Shown: positions 11,035 through 22,029 of the stretch, in pieces
How the letters are laid out: every line of letters begins with the position of its first letter
Numbering within the stretch: the first letter of the stretch is position 1
NCBI GenBank assembly: GCA_030765065.1
Contig: CM060984.1
Span: 106,001,488-106,065,487, forward strand
Origin: Deroplatys truncata
Taxonomy: Eukaryota; Arthropoda; Insecta; Mantodea; Mantidae
Direction of reading: 5' to 3'
DNA: 64,000 bases
The notes under the pieces: model-generated
What the model was told of the DNA's origin: nothing
Database searches by the model: none
The model's input: only the letters and a program-made list of their open reading frames with translations
Made by a program: the position numbers and the translations under genes

Positions 11035-12441
11035 TTTAAAAATGGAAGCTTACAAATCTGACCCTGAAAAATACACCACTATTAGCACTGTGTGAAAGTT
11101 GCCTCGCCCTTAACTTGTTAAAAAAAAGCAAAACTGACAACTGTAATGTCCGTAGGCGATTAAGCGGAATTGCCAAATGGTATTACTCAAAAACTTGAGA
11201 TGCAAAATCTATAGCTAAGATTGCCATATAAAGCACTCGCAAATAGTAATTAAACAGAGCTACCCCCGGGGAAAAAAATTAAGACTTGGCGTGCAGAAGC
11301 CCAACGCATAAACTGTACCCCTAACACATGGTATTAACGAGAAATAAACGTCGCCCGAACCACATTATTCACAGAAAAACATGTATATATTGGGCAAAAA
11401 AAAATAACCCTTACCTTAAAGCACTGAGTAATCACACGCTACGTTATTTCACTATAAAATGCACTAATAAACACTCACAAAGCAATATAATTCTTCACTT
11501 CACTGCAGGAGAACATGAAAAATGTGAAACACGTAAATGCTTCTAAAAACGTCCAAATTTGTTATCACACAACGCTGCTATTAAAACTTTAAAAAACTTT
11601 CTTTATAGGATACATTCATGGGAGAAAAAAAAGAAATAGACCTGAGGAAGATTTTACACGTGAGCACTACATGAAAATTACGGCACCAAAACTCATATTT
11701 TCAAGAAAAATACACCCACAAAGCTCATGTGCATTTAAAAGCGCCAAAGTAAATTGAAAATATGTGAATTTCAACATTGGGATATTATAAAACACTTAAA
11801 AGGAAAGAAATTATAACATGTAATTGCCACGTGCTGCGAGTAAATTTGGGACTAAAATTAAGTGCGCCTGAACATCAACGTGAATAATAAACATCTGATT
11901 TCTAACAAAATTATTAATAACTGTTTAAATCCCCTTACATAATTAAGCACACAACTAAGCCGGAAATGCAATAAAGCAAGGCTAAGTAAGAGATAAATTT
12001 AAAATTTAGCACGTGGTGCAGAATATGAAATTACTATAACGCTAAAAAAATTCACAATTTAAGGAAAATAAACCCTAGATTTATATGTATATACAATTCC
12101 AATAACTGATCAACGATGTATAGATTCAAGTATAAACGTTATACCCTAAAACTCTGAAAAGAAAAAAAATTCCAAGTTTTTGTGCAAACACGTGGCAGCC
12201 AACACATCGCCATTAAAATATTCAACGCATCATTATAAAATATGCCCAAAAATACAGCAGGATTTTCCAAATCAACTTAATACAATATTAAAGCAAAAGA
12301 AGAAAGGATTGCAAAGATTTAACAGGATTTAAAATTTCACACGTGGACGCCACGCGGTCGCCATTGTTATTCTGCGCAGCGTTTCAACGCCAAGGTTCTA
12401 CGCATTATACGCGATTTAGGAGAAAAAAATATTTGGAATCT
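11035..12441 (-). other. Long 5' leader of the Gypsy element
   Basis: About 1.4 kb between primer-binding site and Gag start, strongly A/T-biased, without a coding frame on the element strand. It probably holds packaging and translation-control sequences, which I cannot delimit. Confidence 0.7.
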
Positions 12442-12459
12442 GCCCGGCGAACTCCACCA
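12442..12459 (-). other. Primer-binding site of the Gypsy element
   Basis: Four bases inside the 5' LTR the minus strand reads TGGTGGAGTTCGCCGGGC. It opens with TGG, the complement of a tRNA CCA end. The implied tRNA 3' end would be GAACTCCA plus CCA. I do not recognise which tRNA this is. An alternative register starts three bases further in (TGGAGTTCG). Confidence 0.6.
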
Positions 12460-12463
12460 ATTA

Positions 12464-12981
12464 TGTCGCATCCCCCGTCTCTAAATAAGCATAAAAATAT
12501 CATCACACTCGCTTTGCTGCAAGAGGATTTCAAACCGAAACGCAACACTACAGATTAAATCCTACCGGGGAGGACATATTAAGAAGTTAACCCTAAATCC
12601 TAGCGCAAATTCAGGAAGGAAAGGCGAAGGAGCAAAGCACAACACGTAAATAACCAACCTTCACATTATCCAACTTTAATAATGCTTAAAAATAACAGTA
12701 CAATACCTTGTTAATGGAGCCATCTTCTTTGCTGACCACCGGAGAGACAGGCTGAAAACACTTCCTTCCTCTTGGACTCCAAACCCGGTTCTCACCCCAC
12801 GCTAATGGCTACACAAGCTACCCTGGCATGTCACTGTTTACCCCCACCCCAACTTATGCTAACGAACCGCTCAAAACCTGTTTATCCCTCTAGAACAATT
12901 TAAATACAGCCACGAATCCTTACTAATAGCGTCACATCCGACCAGCTCATATTGAGTAATGTAAAACGTACATGTGCCACA
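12464..12981 (-). repeat. 5' LTR of the Gypsy element
   Basis: 518 bp, identical by eye to 3,897-4,414, TG...CA ended, followed at 12,982-12,985 by the ATAT duplication. It should contain the element's promoter. Confidence 0.95.
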
Positions 12982-13084
12982 ATATTCCTTCATCCGATAA
13001 AAAGCAATTAGCCATATAACACTCGGAGACAGTAAGTTTATGGATTAAGCCTCTCTACTACCCACCCTCATACACTGACATATA

Positions 13085-14382
13085 TAGGGTCTTTCAACAA
13101 GAGTGTGCTATTTTTGAACTTAAATAAAACACGTTCTATAAATGATAGAGGTATATTTCGTTTTTTTTATTTTGGAGCATAGTTTGTTATTACGTGTGAA
13201 GAGAACATCAGTTAAGTGACCGCCGCGACTTCGTTGGGTTGCGCGTATACGGTTGACCCAATTTTCAATGACAGAAACGTAAATTAGGTCAAACTTCACG
13301 AATAAACGTGCGATGTTATTCATTAGATCATTTACTGTTTCTGACTTGTTGACATAAACTCGAGATTTAACATAACCCCACAAGAAATAATCCAACGGAT
13401 TAAATAACATGACCTCGGGGGCCAGTTAACATCACCACCACGGGAAATGATGAAACTTCTGAACTTCTCCTTCAAAAGATCGAGTGTTATGAGAGCAGTA
13501 TGACATGTGGCACCATCGTGCTGGAACCAGGTGTTTCTGAGATCCATACCATCCAATTAAGGCCAAAAATAGTCCCTTATAAGAGCCCGGTATGTTTTTC
13601 TATTGACAGTTAGAGCTTTTCCATCGTCATCTTGGAAAAAATATGGACCAATGTTTCCACCATACCAAAATCAACACCACACAGTAACCTTTTGGGGATG
13701 AAGTGGTCGTTCTCGAATCTGCATTGGATTGTAATTGCTGCAATAGCGGCAATTTTGTTGGCTACCACAACCATCCATCCAAAAGTGGACTTCGTCGCTG
13801 AAGAAGATTTTTCGGCAAAAATCCGCGTCGGCTTCCAATTGCTCCATAGCCCAGTCAGTGAATACACGGCTCAACCTCAGGTCGTAGGGCTTTAGTTCTT
13901 GACTTACCACCATTTTGTAAGCATAAAACTTCAAGTCCAGATGCAGAATTTTCCAAGTTTTGGTCCGCGAAAGCCCCAATTTTTGCGCTCGACGAACAAT
14001 TGATTTGTTTCCGTTTTCGCGTGCACTCTCAGGAACGGCGCCTATGTTTTCGTTGGAGCGCTTACGTCAATTATGTACAGGCGTTCTTTGGTCGCTGACA
14101 GAACCACTTATTTCAAATTTATCGATCAAACGCCGAATCGTTTTCTCGCAGGTAACGATTATGCACACCTTAAACTTCACGCAATACACGGAAGGTTTGG
14201 CGAAAAGATGATCCATTTTGATAATGAATTTTCACAATTTCTACGCGTTGCTGAATGCTATAACGTTCCATGGCTATTTACTAATAACAACTGTAACCAC
14301 ATGAAAAAAATGACTGCTGTAACTCAATAACAACGGCAGCTATCACATGTTAAAGATAGGACACTCTTGTTGAAAGACCCTA
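13085..14382 (-). mobile_element. mariner/Tc1-superfamily transposon, 1,298 bp, inactive
   Basis: Inverted ends TAGGGTCTTTCAACAAGAG match at both termini over about 33 bases with few differences. TA dinucleotides at 13,083-84 and 14,383-84 are the expected target duplication. The length is that of a complete mariner-type element. The interior encodes a broken transposase on the minus strand. Confidence 0.9.
13190..14271 (-). pseudogene. Broken transposase of the 13-kb mariner-type element
   Basis: The minus-strand start ATG is at 14,271 (MERYSIQQRVEIVK, start of a helix-turn-helix). Recognisable blocks follow in several frames: a second helix-turn-helix, LGLSRTKTWKILHLDLK, FSDEVHFWMDG (first catalytic Asp), RPLHPQKVTVWC, FQHDGATCHTA (second Asp), GGDVNWPPRSC, and PLDYFLWGYVK. 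In-frame stops lie in the N-terminal part. At about 13,405-13,415 the third catalytic Asp codon reads TAT (Tyr) and one base is missing just after, shifting the frame. About 36 residues separate the second and third catalytic positions, so this is not the DD34D spacing of classical mariner. It cannot make an active enzyme. Confidence 0.85.
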
Positions 14383-14384
14383 TA

Positions 14385-14933
14385 CATGTTTAATACAAAG
14401 GTTTGACATGAACAAACACAAACGCATGGAAGGAAAGAATAAATACTTCCATGTGCTGTATATTATCTCACGTCTTAACTTCTGATCTGTTTCTACTGAT
14501 TTCAGATTTTAGTCACCGAGTAGGTAAATATAATAGCTGTGAGTGAGTCACCAAGGCATGTTATTGCAGAAACGTGATTTAATGGATCAGTTAAATGAGT
14601 TGCATACAGAACTCAGTTAACGCTGCATATTACACGAATACCTCTACCACTACCCCTATTTTTTGCATGTTTTCAATTAGACATAAGAGTATATAGAATG
14701 TTGCATTAATTCATTCACAGGAAACGAAATCAAGGTTTATCAAGAAGTAGAGTCCAACAGCTCTACAGTCTATCAGCGAGGCAATAAGTGAAGCCAAAGC
14801 CCCTTTCATTCCTTACCTAGTATAAACTTAAACACAACAACTTTCAATAATGCAAAACTTAAAAATTTAAAAGTATCGAAGATATTTCTCATAGTATCAG
14901 GCACTACTACCGAGTATCGAGAGTATTGAGGTA
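14385..14933. other. Unassigned AT-rich stretch
   Basis: Nothing recognised between the mariner-type element and repeat C2. Confidence 0.4.
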
Positions 14934-15618
14934 TGAGGCAGTATTTTTAACACTTAAATGATTTCAGGCTAATTATATAATATAAAATATAATAACAGCC
15001 CGCCTTAAAGCAATATGTGTATAAATAACATATACAATGTATGTAACAGTCATTATATTAATGTTTTATATTATTGTGTACGTATTTAATAATGCTATGT
15101 GAATGTATTACGTAATTTAATAATGTAGGAGCTGTGAGAATATAGGTTAAAAGTTGCTAACAATGAGGTAACAATGCGGTAACCTTGAGGCAATAATGAA
15201 TGAGAAAGTTTAATAATGCTACTAGTAATTCTTGTAGCAACAATAATGTAATTTTTGAGACAGTTTATAAATAGCCAATCAATAACCAGGAAAAGCCTAA
15301 GTTTAATAAAAGTATTCCATTGGAGTAGAATTAGCCAATCAAAAACTGAAATAGAGCAAATTATACAAATTTAGAAATCAGTTGCTAGTAGACAGCGTTC
15401 CTAACCGGACGCGAGACGCGTCCTCGAGAAGTTTAATACGTTTTCAGTGTGAGACAAAAATTTATTACGGCGAGGATATTATAAAGTTTACGTGTTAAAA
15501 AATGCAAGTAATTAATAAAAGAATCTCACAGCTCTCTATATCAGTGAAGTGCTATTTAATCGTGACAATGATTAATAAAAGGAGGAAAGTAAAACATTAT
15601 AATCTGTGAAATCCTACA
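14934..15618 (+). repeat. Candidate LTR of family C, copy C2
   Basis: Starts TGAGGCAGTATTTTTAA and may end CCTACA at 15,618. The arthropod initiator TCAGT at 15,378-15,382 is preceded by TTATACAAA, and AATAAA at 15,574 gives a U3-R-U5 order. The initiator is conserved in C3 (27,562) and C4 (58,732). The dispersed repeat is directly seen. LTR status and the right boundary are inferred. Confidence 0.6.
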
Positions 15619-15965
15619 TTCTTTAGCCGTATCACATCCTTTTAAGAAATACATTTTTCTACATGTTAATACTGACGCAGCCAGGGCAAACCTAAATATA
15701 CAATATTTAAAGAAATATTCAAATTAAAAAGTTAATTTTTTTAAACTTGAGGCGAAGGTCACTGGAAAGTAAACATTGGGGCGAAAACCACCGGAAAGTG
15801 AACACTGGGGCGAAGGCCACCGGAAACTTTGTACGTGGTTGAAACTAGTTCACGTTTGGCTCCCCAACAGTCGAACTATACTACGACTCCTTCAAATTGG
15901 CTTACCATATGTGAAGCTACAACCCTCCTTCAGGTATCAACTGTATCGAGGTCCCATCCATAATA
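15619..15965 (+). repeat. Leader of family C with short tandem repeats
   Basis: Shared with C3 and C4 downstream of the LTR-like part. At 15,747-15,830 a ~31-bp unit containing GGGGCGAAGGCCACCGGAAA occurs about three times. Further on, CTTCAAATTGGCTTACCATATG resembles a diverged unit repeated at 59,150-59,410. No coding frame. Confidence 0.6.
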
Positions 15966-16545
15966 AAAATATATAATTAAGAGAAAAGTCCTATCTCCTT
16001 TAATAAACAAACGTATTGTATAAAAGTACACCAGTGAGTTTAGAAGGCATTCATGTACTTCCTGTAAAAATTTAAGTTTGATATCTTAAATATATGAAAC
16101 AAACCATCATAATGTCGCGTCCAATTTTAGAAAACATGCAGAAAAAAATTGCGGTATAGTTGGGGAAGGAAGAGCTGTAGAATTTATATTTACCAAGATA
16201 TTATTTCATGATATTTGTGATAAATGCTGTAGCTGTTTAACAATATCTGTCGCTTATGGGCAACGAGCGAATCTGCACTTCTTGCATCTAAAACACATCC
16301 CTTATATGATATTGCCAACTACTCAAAAACCAAGCGTTTTCCGAAGAGAGTCTCAGACCTCTTCAATCAGCAGCTTTAAATTAGCCATTAAATATTCTTA
16401 ATAATCGAGCTCTCTGAAACAAACAGTGAGACGAAAGCAGGGATACTCACGTTGCATAATGACAAAAAATGGATTTATCCGGTTCATTTCATAGCTTCAA
16501 TCAGGAAACGCATGCTCAGGCGATTAAGAAAATAAATTGTTACCA
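15966..16545. other. Unassigned stretch
   Basis: Nothing recognised. Confidence 0.35.
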
Positions 16546-16549
16546 ATTC

Positions 16550-16870
16550 TTGCCTCTAGATCGAGTATGGTATCTCATAGTAACAATAGTTTTGAACAGG
16601 TGCTCTCTTCTCCGGGTATGGCTGTTTAACGTCCTTTGCCAACTGAATAGATATTCGGACGATGGAACTGGTGACAAGGACGAGCGATATGCTTGGGAAA
16701 TGAATCTGGGAACTGAAGCTATCGACATTCATCCCAAGAGTTGAGTAAAACTCCAGAAATAATCTTAGCTGGACATCTTCACCCAACCAGGATTCAAGCT
16801 TCTGCCCCCCACTTTTGTAGTTGATGGTTGCCCAACGAACTAACCAACTACATAATAGAGGGGCCACGCA
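16550..16870 (-). repeat. Possible degraded tRNA-derived SINE
   Basis: The minus strand shows TAGTTGGTTAGTTCG (A-box-like) followed about 45 bases later by AGCTTGAATCCTGG (B-box-like), then a ~250-base body. No second copy was seen here and no TSD. The 131-codon minus frame over it has no protein motif. Confidence 0.35.
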
Positions 16871-17435
16871 GAAAGTTCTAAGGGTATCAATATTACTATT
16901 GTGAAGGTTTAACGAGACTGAACGGGCTGCCTTTGTCCATTTAAGGTTCAATATCTAACTACAGGAACCTAGGGATTTAAACTCCTTACTACCAATGTTA
17001 CCTACCAGTATCACACACGTTGCAAAACTAGTTCTTTAAATAATACAATTTACATCTAGGAAGTGGTTTTTTTTGGAAGAATGAAGAAATGTATAAAATA
17101 TTTATACCAATTTATCTCAGAAATCTTTAAGGATAAATAAATGAAACTGCTTGTATTATTATCTAAAAATTAAAGATATAATTTTACCTATCACTTTACA
17201 TGGTTAAAGAAATCTAACCTCCCATAAAGGCAAATAATTAAGAAATTGATCTTATTCTAACAACAAAAACGTATTTTACAAAACGCGCTAATAAGGCAAG
17301 TGTTTTATATCCACATGTTCCTGCACCATATTGTTGTATTCTTTAATTTGTTTTTGATCAATAGTTTCAGACAAACGTCCACACATATTGCCATATTCTT
17401 TTATCTAAAATGAAATAATTACGTAGCTGTAAAGA
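16871..17435. other. Unassigned AT-rich stretch
   Basis: Nothing recognised. Confidence 0.35.
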
Positions 17436-17439
17436 TAAA

Positions 17440-18375
17440 GTTAAGGACGAACGGGGGGATTCTCGAAACCGGGGCAGAGCACCCCAAGTAGGCCACATTG
17501 GCCCTTTTCGCTTCTACTGTCACCTTTGGGAGGGAGGAATGAGAGGAGAGACCTGAAGGGCGGCCATATTGGGATGATAATGGGCGCAAGAATGGACGGG
17601 TCTCTAACGTTTCCAGATCGAACTGATGGGTGGTTGATCTTCTACCACGATTCTCCTTCCTCACATTTTCTGCACACATCTTCGTTATCTGTTTCAAGGT
17701 CGTAGGACCAGGCGACGGTGTTTGGCGAGTTGCGGCTGGGCAGTTGCTGTGCACTCTGTAAGGGTTTCTTCCCTGGCGTCGCTGCGGTACCGCTCAATTA
17801 GGTCTCTCCTCAGCGTGGGGCTCCACCCCGGGGGGACTCTGGAGATTGGTGGCTTGAGAGCAGTACCGTGCGGCGTCGGATACGTTCTATCTGGAAAAGT
17901 TAGGAACCCCGTCCACACTGCGCACGTCGAGATCCGGATCTACTTGCCAATTGGGTTTCTCCCCTCATCCTTTCCTCCTAGGGGTCCGGTTGGAAGCAAA
18001 AGAACCAACTGCCCTGCGTGCGTTGCTCTGCCCCGGTTTTGGGGCCCCCACCGTGATACGCACTTTTACCTTTACCCCCAAAGGGCACCGGTCCGAGAGC
18101 ACTAATAGCAGTTCCACTACGACCACAGGGAAGAGACATCTACAGATCACACATCCACTGCCCAGCTGCAACCTGCCGAACACTGTCGCCTGGTCCACAA
18201 CCCTGAAACGGATGAATAGGAAGATAATGGAGAAATAGAGGCTGGAAAGTCATGGTAGAAGATGAACCACGCCAGCATTCGCCTGCCGCCCGAAAGAACC
18301 ACGAAAAACCCATGGGTCAAAGTGGATGGTCGCCAGGGATCGAATGCAAATCGCCCACACTACTGTGGCGCCACC
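17440..18375. repeat. Compound S2/S5 SINE cluster, GC-rich
   Basis: Minus-strand S5 tail sequence (AAGTAGGCCACATTGGCCC on plus, shared with 28,487) is followed by a plus-strand S2 body (17,640-17,720, CTACCACGATTCTCC then GGTCGTAGGACCAGGC). A minus-strand S2 copy follows (18,160-18,375) with its tRNA-like head at the right. Open frames here are by-products of high GC content, not genes. Confidence 0.6.
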
Positions 18376-18845
18376 TCCCTCGCATCACTTAAGTGATCAT
18401 TTTAATACTTAGACAGCTATTAATATAATCTTCCTCTTACTTTATTCAACATCTGCGTTGTAAATTATAGCTCTGAATATTTTTCCTATAACTAATCGTT
18501 AGAGATTTATTCAACTTTAATTGGGCGGTAACAAAAATCAGCGTAACGGCTCAGTCTTATAACTCCCCTCAAATTATGGTCACGATAATAGGCACTGAAG
18601 ATGCGAAGTGCTCCTCCAATTATCCTCAACGTTTCTCTACTAACGAGCATGGAGCATGGCTGTAGAAAGGATGTGTTTAAGCTTTGCGGAAAAACACGAG
18701 CCATACAAACAGACTTATACTAGCGGTTACAGTTTAAAAGTTTTATTTACAAGTCATCAAGAAGAGTTGGACAAATATGACCTAGGCACGTAAAAATACT
18801 TACTAAAATCTGCTGAACAGAATATTTCACCCATAAAGGAGGGAA
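18376..18845. other. Unassigned stretch
   Basis: Nothing recognised. Confidence 0.35.
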
Positions 18846-18849
18846 ACGA

Positions 18850-18965
18850 ATCAAATCGCCCACCTCCGTGGTGTGGGAGTAGCGTGTCTGCCTCACATTC
18901 AAGAGAGACAGACTCGAATCTTGGTTAGGGTGGGTTATCTGGATAAGGTTTTTCAATAGTTTTCT
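18850..18965 (+). repeat. tRNA-like SINE fragment
   Basis: GTGGTGTGGGAGTAGCGTG followed by GACTCGAATCTTGG fits A- and B-box spacing of a tRNA-derived head, followed by GGTGGGTTATCTGGATAAGG. No sister copy in the window. Confidence 0.4.
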
Positions 18966-21045
18966 CTTACCCTGAGAAGAATAATGTCTGATAACTCTAA
19001 TTTTAGGGACCTTGAGCCCTTTTGAGCATCATTTCGTTTATTCATTATCCGATATGGGCTACCCAGTTAAGACTTCAAGTATAAAAAAAGAATAAAATAA
19101 CATCCTGATAATCTGTACATTTGAGTGGAAGAATACTCTTCGGGTAATATATGTAGACAGGTGATGGTGTAATAGTGTAAAACGAAAAGCTACACAACTT
19201 TAGAACATCAATTATTTAATTAGTTTTACATTTTCACCCTTAAAATAGCGGCTACGCTATATCCTAATCGTTGAATGAAACTCAACTAAAAAAAGAAACG
19301 CGTAAAAGAAGTTTATTAATCCCAGCTGTTCTCCCGTCAGTTTCCTCTGAACATTTTAAGAGTTTAAGCTTAGAACCGACAAAAAATTTACTTGACGAGA
19401 AGGAGGGGATTTAATGAAACTTTAGCTTTCCGATATAACGTTTCTCGAGGCAGTGTTTCCAAGAAATCCCTCGTGTTTAAATCTCCTTTTCCTTCTGCTC
19501 TTCAGTTGTTTATCAAAAACTAATTGCGCAACACCTGAAGCTTCTAGTTAAAAACCTCTCAAGAACGATAAAAAATTAATTGCGTTTTAGTAACTTCCTA
19601 CAGAACTTGTGATTTACTGTGCTTAATGACGGGAAAACGGCAACTATCTGAGAAATGGGCAATAAGTTTCTTTGGTGAGGTAGTTTTAAAGTGCTTGAAG
19701 GTAAAGCCAGTGCGTAGCTGTTTGTTATTGATACTGACTCCAGTGGAATGAATTTTTATATTTTTAGATCTAGACATATCTGTAATTTATGGACTTTGCT
19801 TTGAAGTATGCGTTTATCTGCCCTTTAACTAATAGGCAAGAATATCCTATTTTTTTTCTTTTATATGTGACATGAAAAATGAGGAATGCAAACTATGCAT
19901 TTCAGTTTGAAACTTTAGTATAAACTAAAACCATGCCAAACTCTGAGTGGGATCTGTGCAGACATTTAGTTTTTCTAGTATTAGAGTAGAGTAAGTGGTA
20001 AGAGTGGTAAGAAAAGAAAGCAACGGGCTGATTAACATCAGTAGAAAAAGAACCTAGATTTTTTAATATGGTGGTATTATTGTTACATTTTCTATTAAAG
20101 ACTACTGGGTAGAAAGATGCTGTGCATCACTTTATGGAAGTACATGGTTGTGTTGTTTTTGTTTCAGGTAAGTAACTTCTGATACAACAAGAGCGGACTA
20201 AGTCTGACGCAAGATAGCTGCAGCCTCTGCCTCCATTCGCAGAGCCGTCATCATCAAAGCAGAGTAGCGGAATGGTATGCGATCATCATTCCATTTCCCG
20301 CCATTAATTTACGGTTCTTCAGACATCAGAATATCTATTTTTCCTACTAACTTACTTTTCAATTGGTCCGCAGGGAACTTATGGGATAGTTACATTTGGT
20401 AATAGAAAAAAATGGAACAAGGGGATTTGAGTTGGTAAAGAAATGTATAGCTACGCCATCTCCACCTTCCTATCTTGCATGATTCTAGCCATACGACTGA
20501 TAAGTTGTTTACGTCATTCCAAAAGAGGGGCAGAAGATAATACTAGCAATGAAGTGGCCATGTTGTTAAATCTATATGAATACGACACCGCTGCTGGTGT
20601 TATTACCTGGATGTTCTGATTATTGCTGGGTCTTATTTTGTCCTCTAGCCAAATTTTCTCCCATTTTACCAAGCTTCTTCTCGGGCAATGTGAATAAATT
20701 TAACTGCAATGACGATTTCTTCCACCTTTGCTTACAACATGGCTACAGCTGCTAATTCCAAAAGCTTTCCAGGACGGTACAGTCTTTAGGCAAAAAATGT
20801 TCGTGGTAAATTCGTATTACGAGTCAGCCATTCGGCGCGCAGCTTTAACTTTGCTCCCTAGCCACAGCACGTTCCAATCGAGATATCATTGCTGAAGAGA
20901 AACTTAAGTAGTAAGCATGGTCGATAAAATCGCCAATGAAATCAGAACGGTACATAAACATGTCCTCAGACACGCAAAAACACCAAGGCCGAATCTCCTT
21001 ATCGAGAATGTAAAGCCTTAAGTGCTATTGCGTCAAACAATGAAA
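18966..21045. other. Unassigned 2-kb stretch
   Basis: No open frame or repeat recognised. It contains a recursive-splice-like junction (20,150-20,176), listed separately. Confidence 0.4.
20150..20176 (+). promoter_or_regulatory. Candidate recursive splice site (acceptor and donor fused)
   Basis: A T-rich tract (GTTGTTTTTGTTT) leads into CAG|GTAAGT, with the junction between 20,167 and 20,168. This is the zero-length-exon consensus used to remove long insect introns in steps. No exon is identified on either side, so function is unproven. Confidence 0.35.
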
Positions 21046-21049
21046 CCAT

Positions 21050-21655
21050 AATATCGCGCGAGGTGGCACCATGTAAACATGTGCGACTCGCATTCGGGAG
21101 GTCCGGGATCGTTTTCCATCAATCGCTCACTGACCCATGGTTTTTTTCTGGGTTATCCCGATCGTCAGGCGAATGCTTGAGTGGTTTCTTTCAGTCCCCG
21201 AAATATGTCCCTTCATTTCGTCCCATTCATCCTTCACCCCGTTAGGTCTGCTCAGGGTTAGAAGTGTCGGCGTTGGTGTTTTGGTGCGGCTGGCAGGGGA
21301 AAAGAATGCTTTCTGAGGAACTTTCTCCGTTCCCCGACTTTCTGCCGGTTGCCGGGGTAAACGGACAGCTCGTTCGGATCGGGTATTGGAACCTTTGTGT
21401 GGGGTGGGAGTCTCCAGTCTACCTGTCCAACTGTCGGGGAGTCTCAATCTGGAAACTGTTGGGACCCTGTTATTGTTGTGTCGCTCCTGGTTCCGGCTGC
21501 CCGGTGTCTCCTCGAACCTCCTCCTCCCTCCCGGGGGCGCCCCCTTGATGGGGTGATGGTACAATATCCTCAGTCCGAGTCCCCTCATATATCAAAAATA
21601 AGGAAGAAAGAAGAAAAACTCAAAAAAAAAATAAAGAAGCAAACCATACATCCGC
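21050..21655 (+). repeat. S2 tRNA-derived SINE, long copy with A-rich tail
   Basis: Head at 21,055-21,120 (CTCGCATTCGGGAGGTCCGG, then GGATCGTTTTCC in the B-box place), body CACTGACCCATGG and GGCGAATGCTTGAGTGG, and an A-rich tail (21,590-21,655). The GC-rich 3' portion produces the 153-codon antisense frame at 21,127-21,588, which I do not regard as a gene. Confidence 0.65.
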
Positions 21656-22029
21656 ATGTATACAAAGGTAATGCCACAGTAGTAATGAATACCAAAGACA
21701 ATATCTGAAAATCCAGTTCACCACGGAAACATGAAAAGTAGTGTGTTACATTCTCTACCACGTATCTTCTATTTTTATTTATCGCCTGCAAAGTATCCTT
21801 GCAAAACCTTATTCTGCACCTACTTCTAGTTAATTAAGATAAACGTTTGCATAAATAGTTTCGTTATATATTTGTCTATAGACACAAAGCGAAAGCGATA
21901 ATAAAATATTTACAAACTGGTCGCTATATAGTGGTTTTGAACTTCCAAGTTCTTTCCATAATATGACAGAAACAACAAAGTTGACAGTACTGCAAAAATG
22001 AAATAAAGTGCTGGATATTCTAATGAATA
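21656..22029. other. Unassigned AT-rich stretch
   Basis: Nothing recognised. Confidence 0.35.

Larger units (their letters stand above)
3897..12981 (-). mobile_element. Complete Ty3/Gypsy LTR retrotransposon
   Basis: A 9,085-bp element on the minus strand, from the 5' LTR (12,464-12,981) to the 3' LTR (3,897-4,414). It holds a primer-binding site next to the 5' LTR, a ~1.4-kb leader, a single Gag-Pol frame (11,034-6,391) and a ~2.0-kb 3' region without an open frame large enough for an envelope gene. Both LTRs are 518 bp, start TG and end CA, and I found no difference between them on reading through. A 4-bp ATAT duplication flanks it. Intact frame plus matching LTRs imply a recent insertion that may still be competent. 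The clade within Gypsy is not assigned. Confidence 0.95.

Noticed and set aside
16556-16951. 131-codon minus-strand frame
   Set aside because: It overlies a degraded SINE-like segment and has no protein family features.
21127-21588. 153-codon minus-strand open frame, the longest outside the transposons
   Set aside because: It is antisense to an S2 SINE and owes its length to GC content. It is Arg/Pro-rich without a domain and not open in sister copies.
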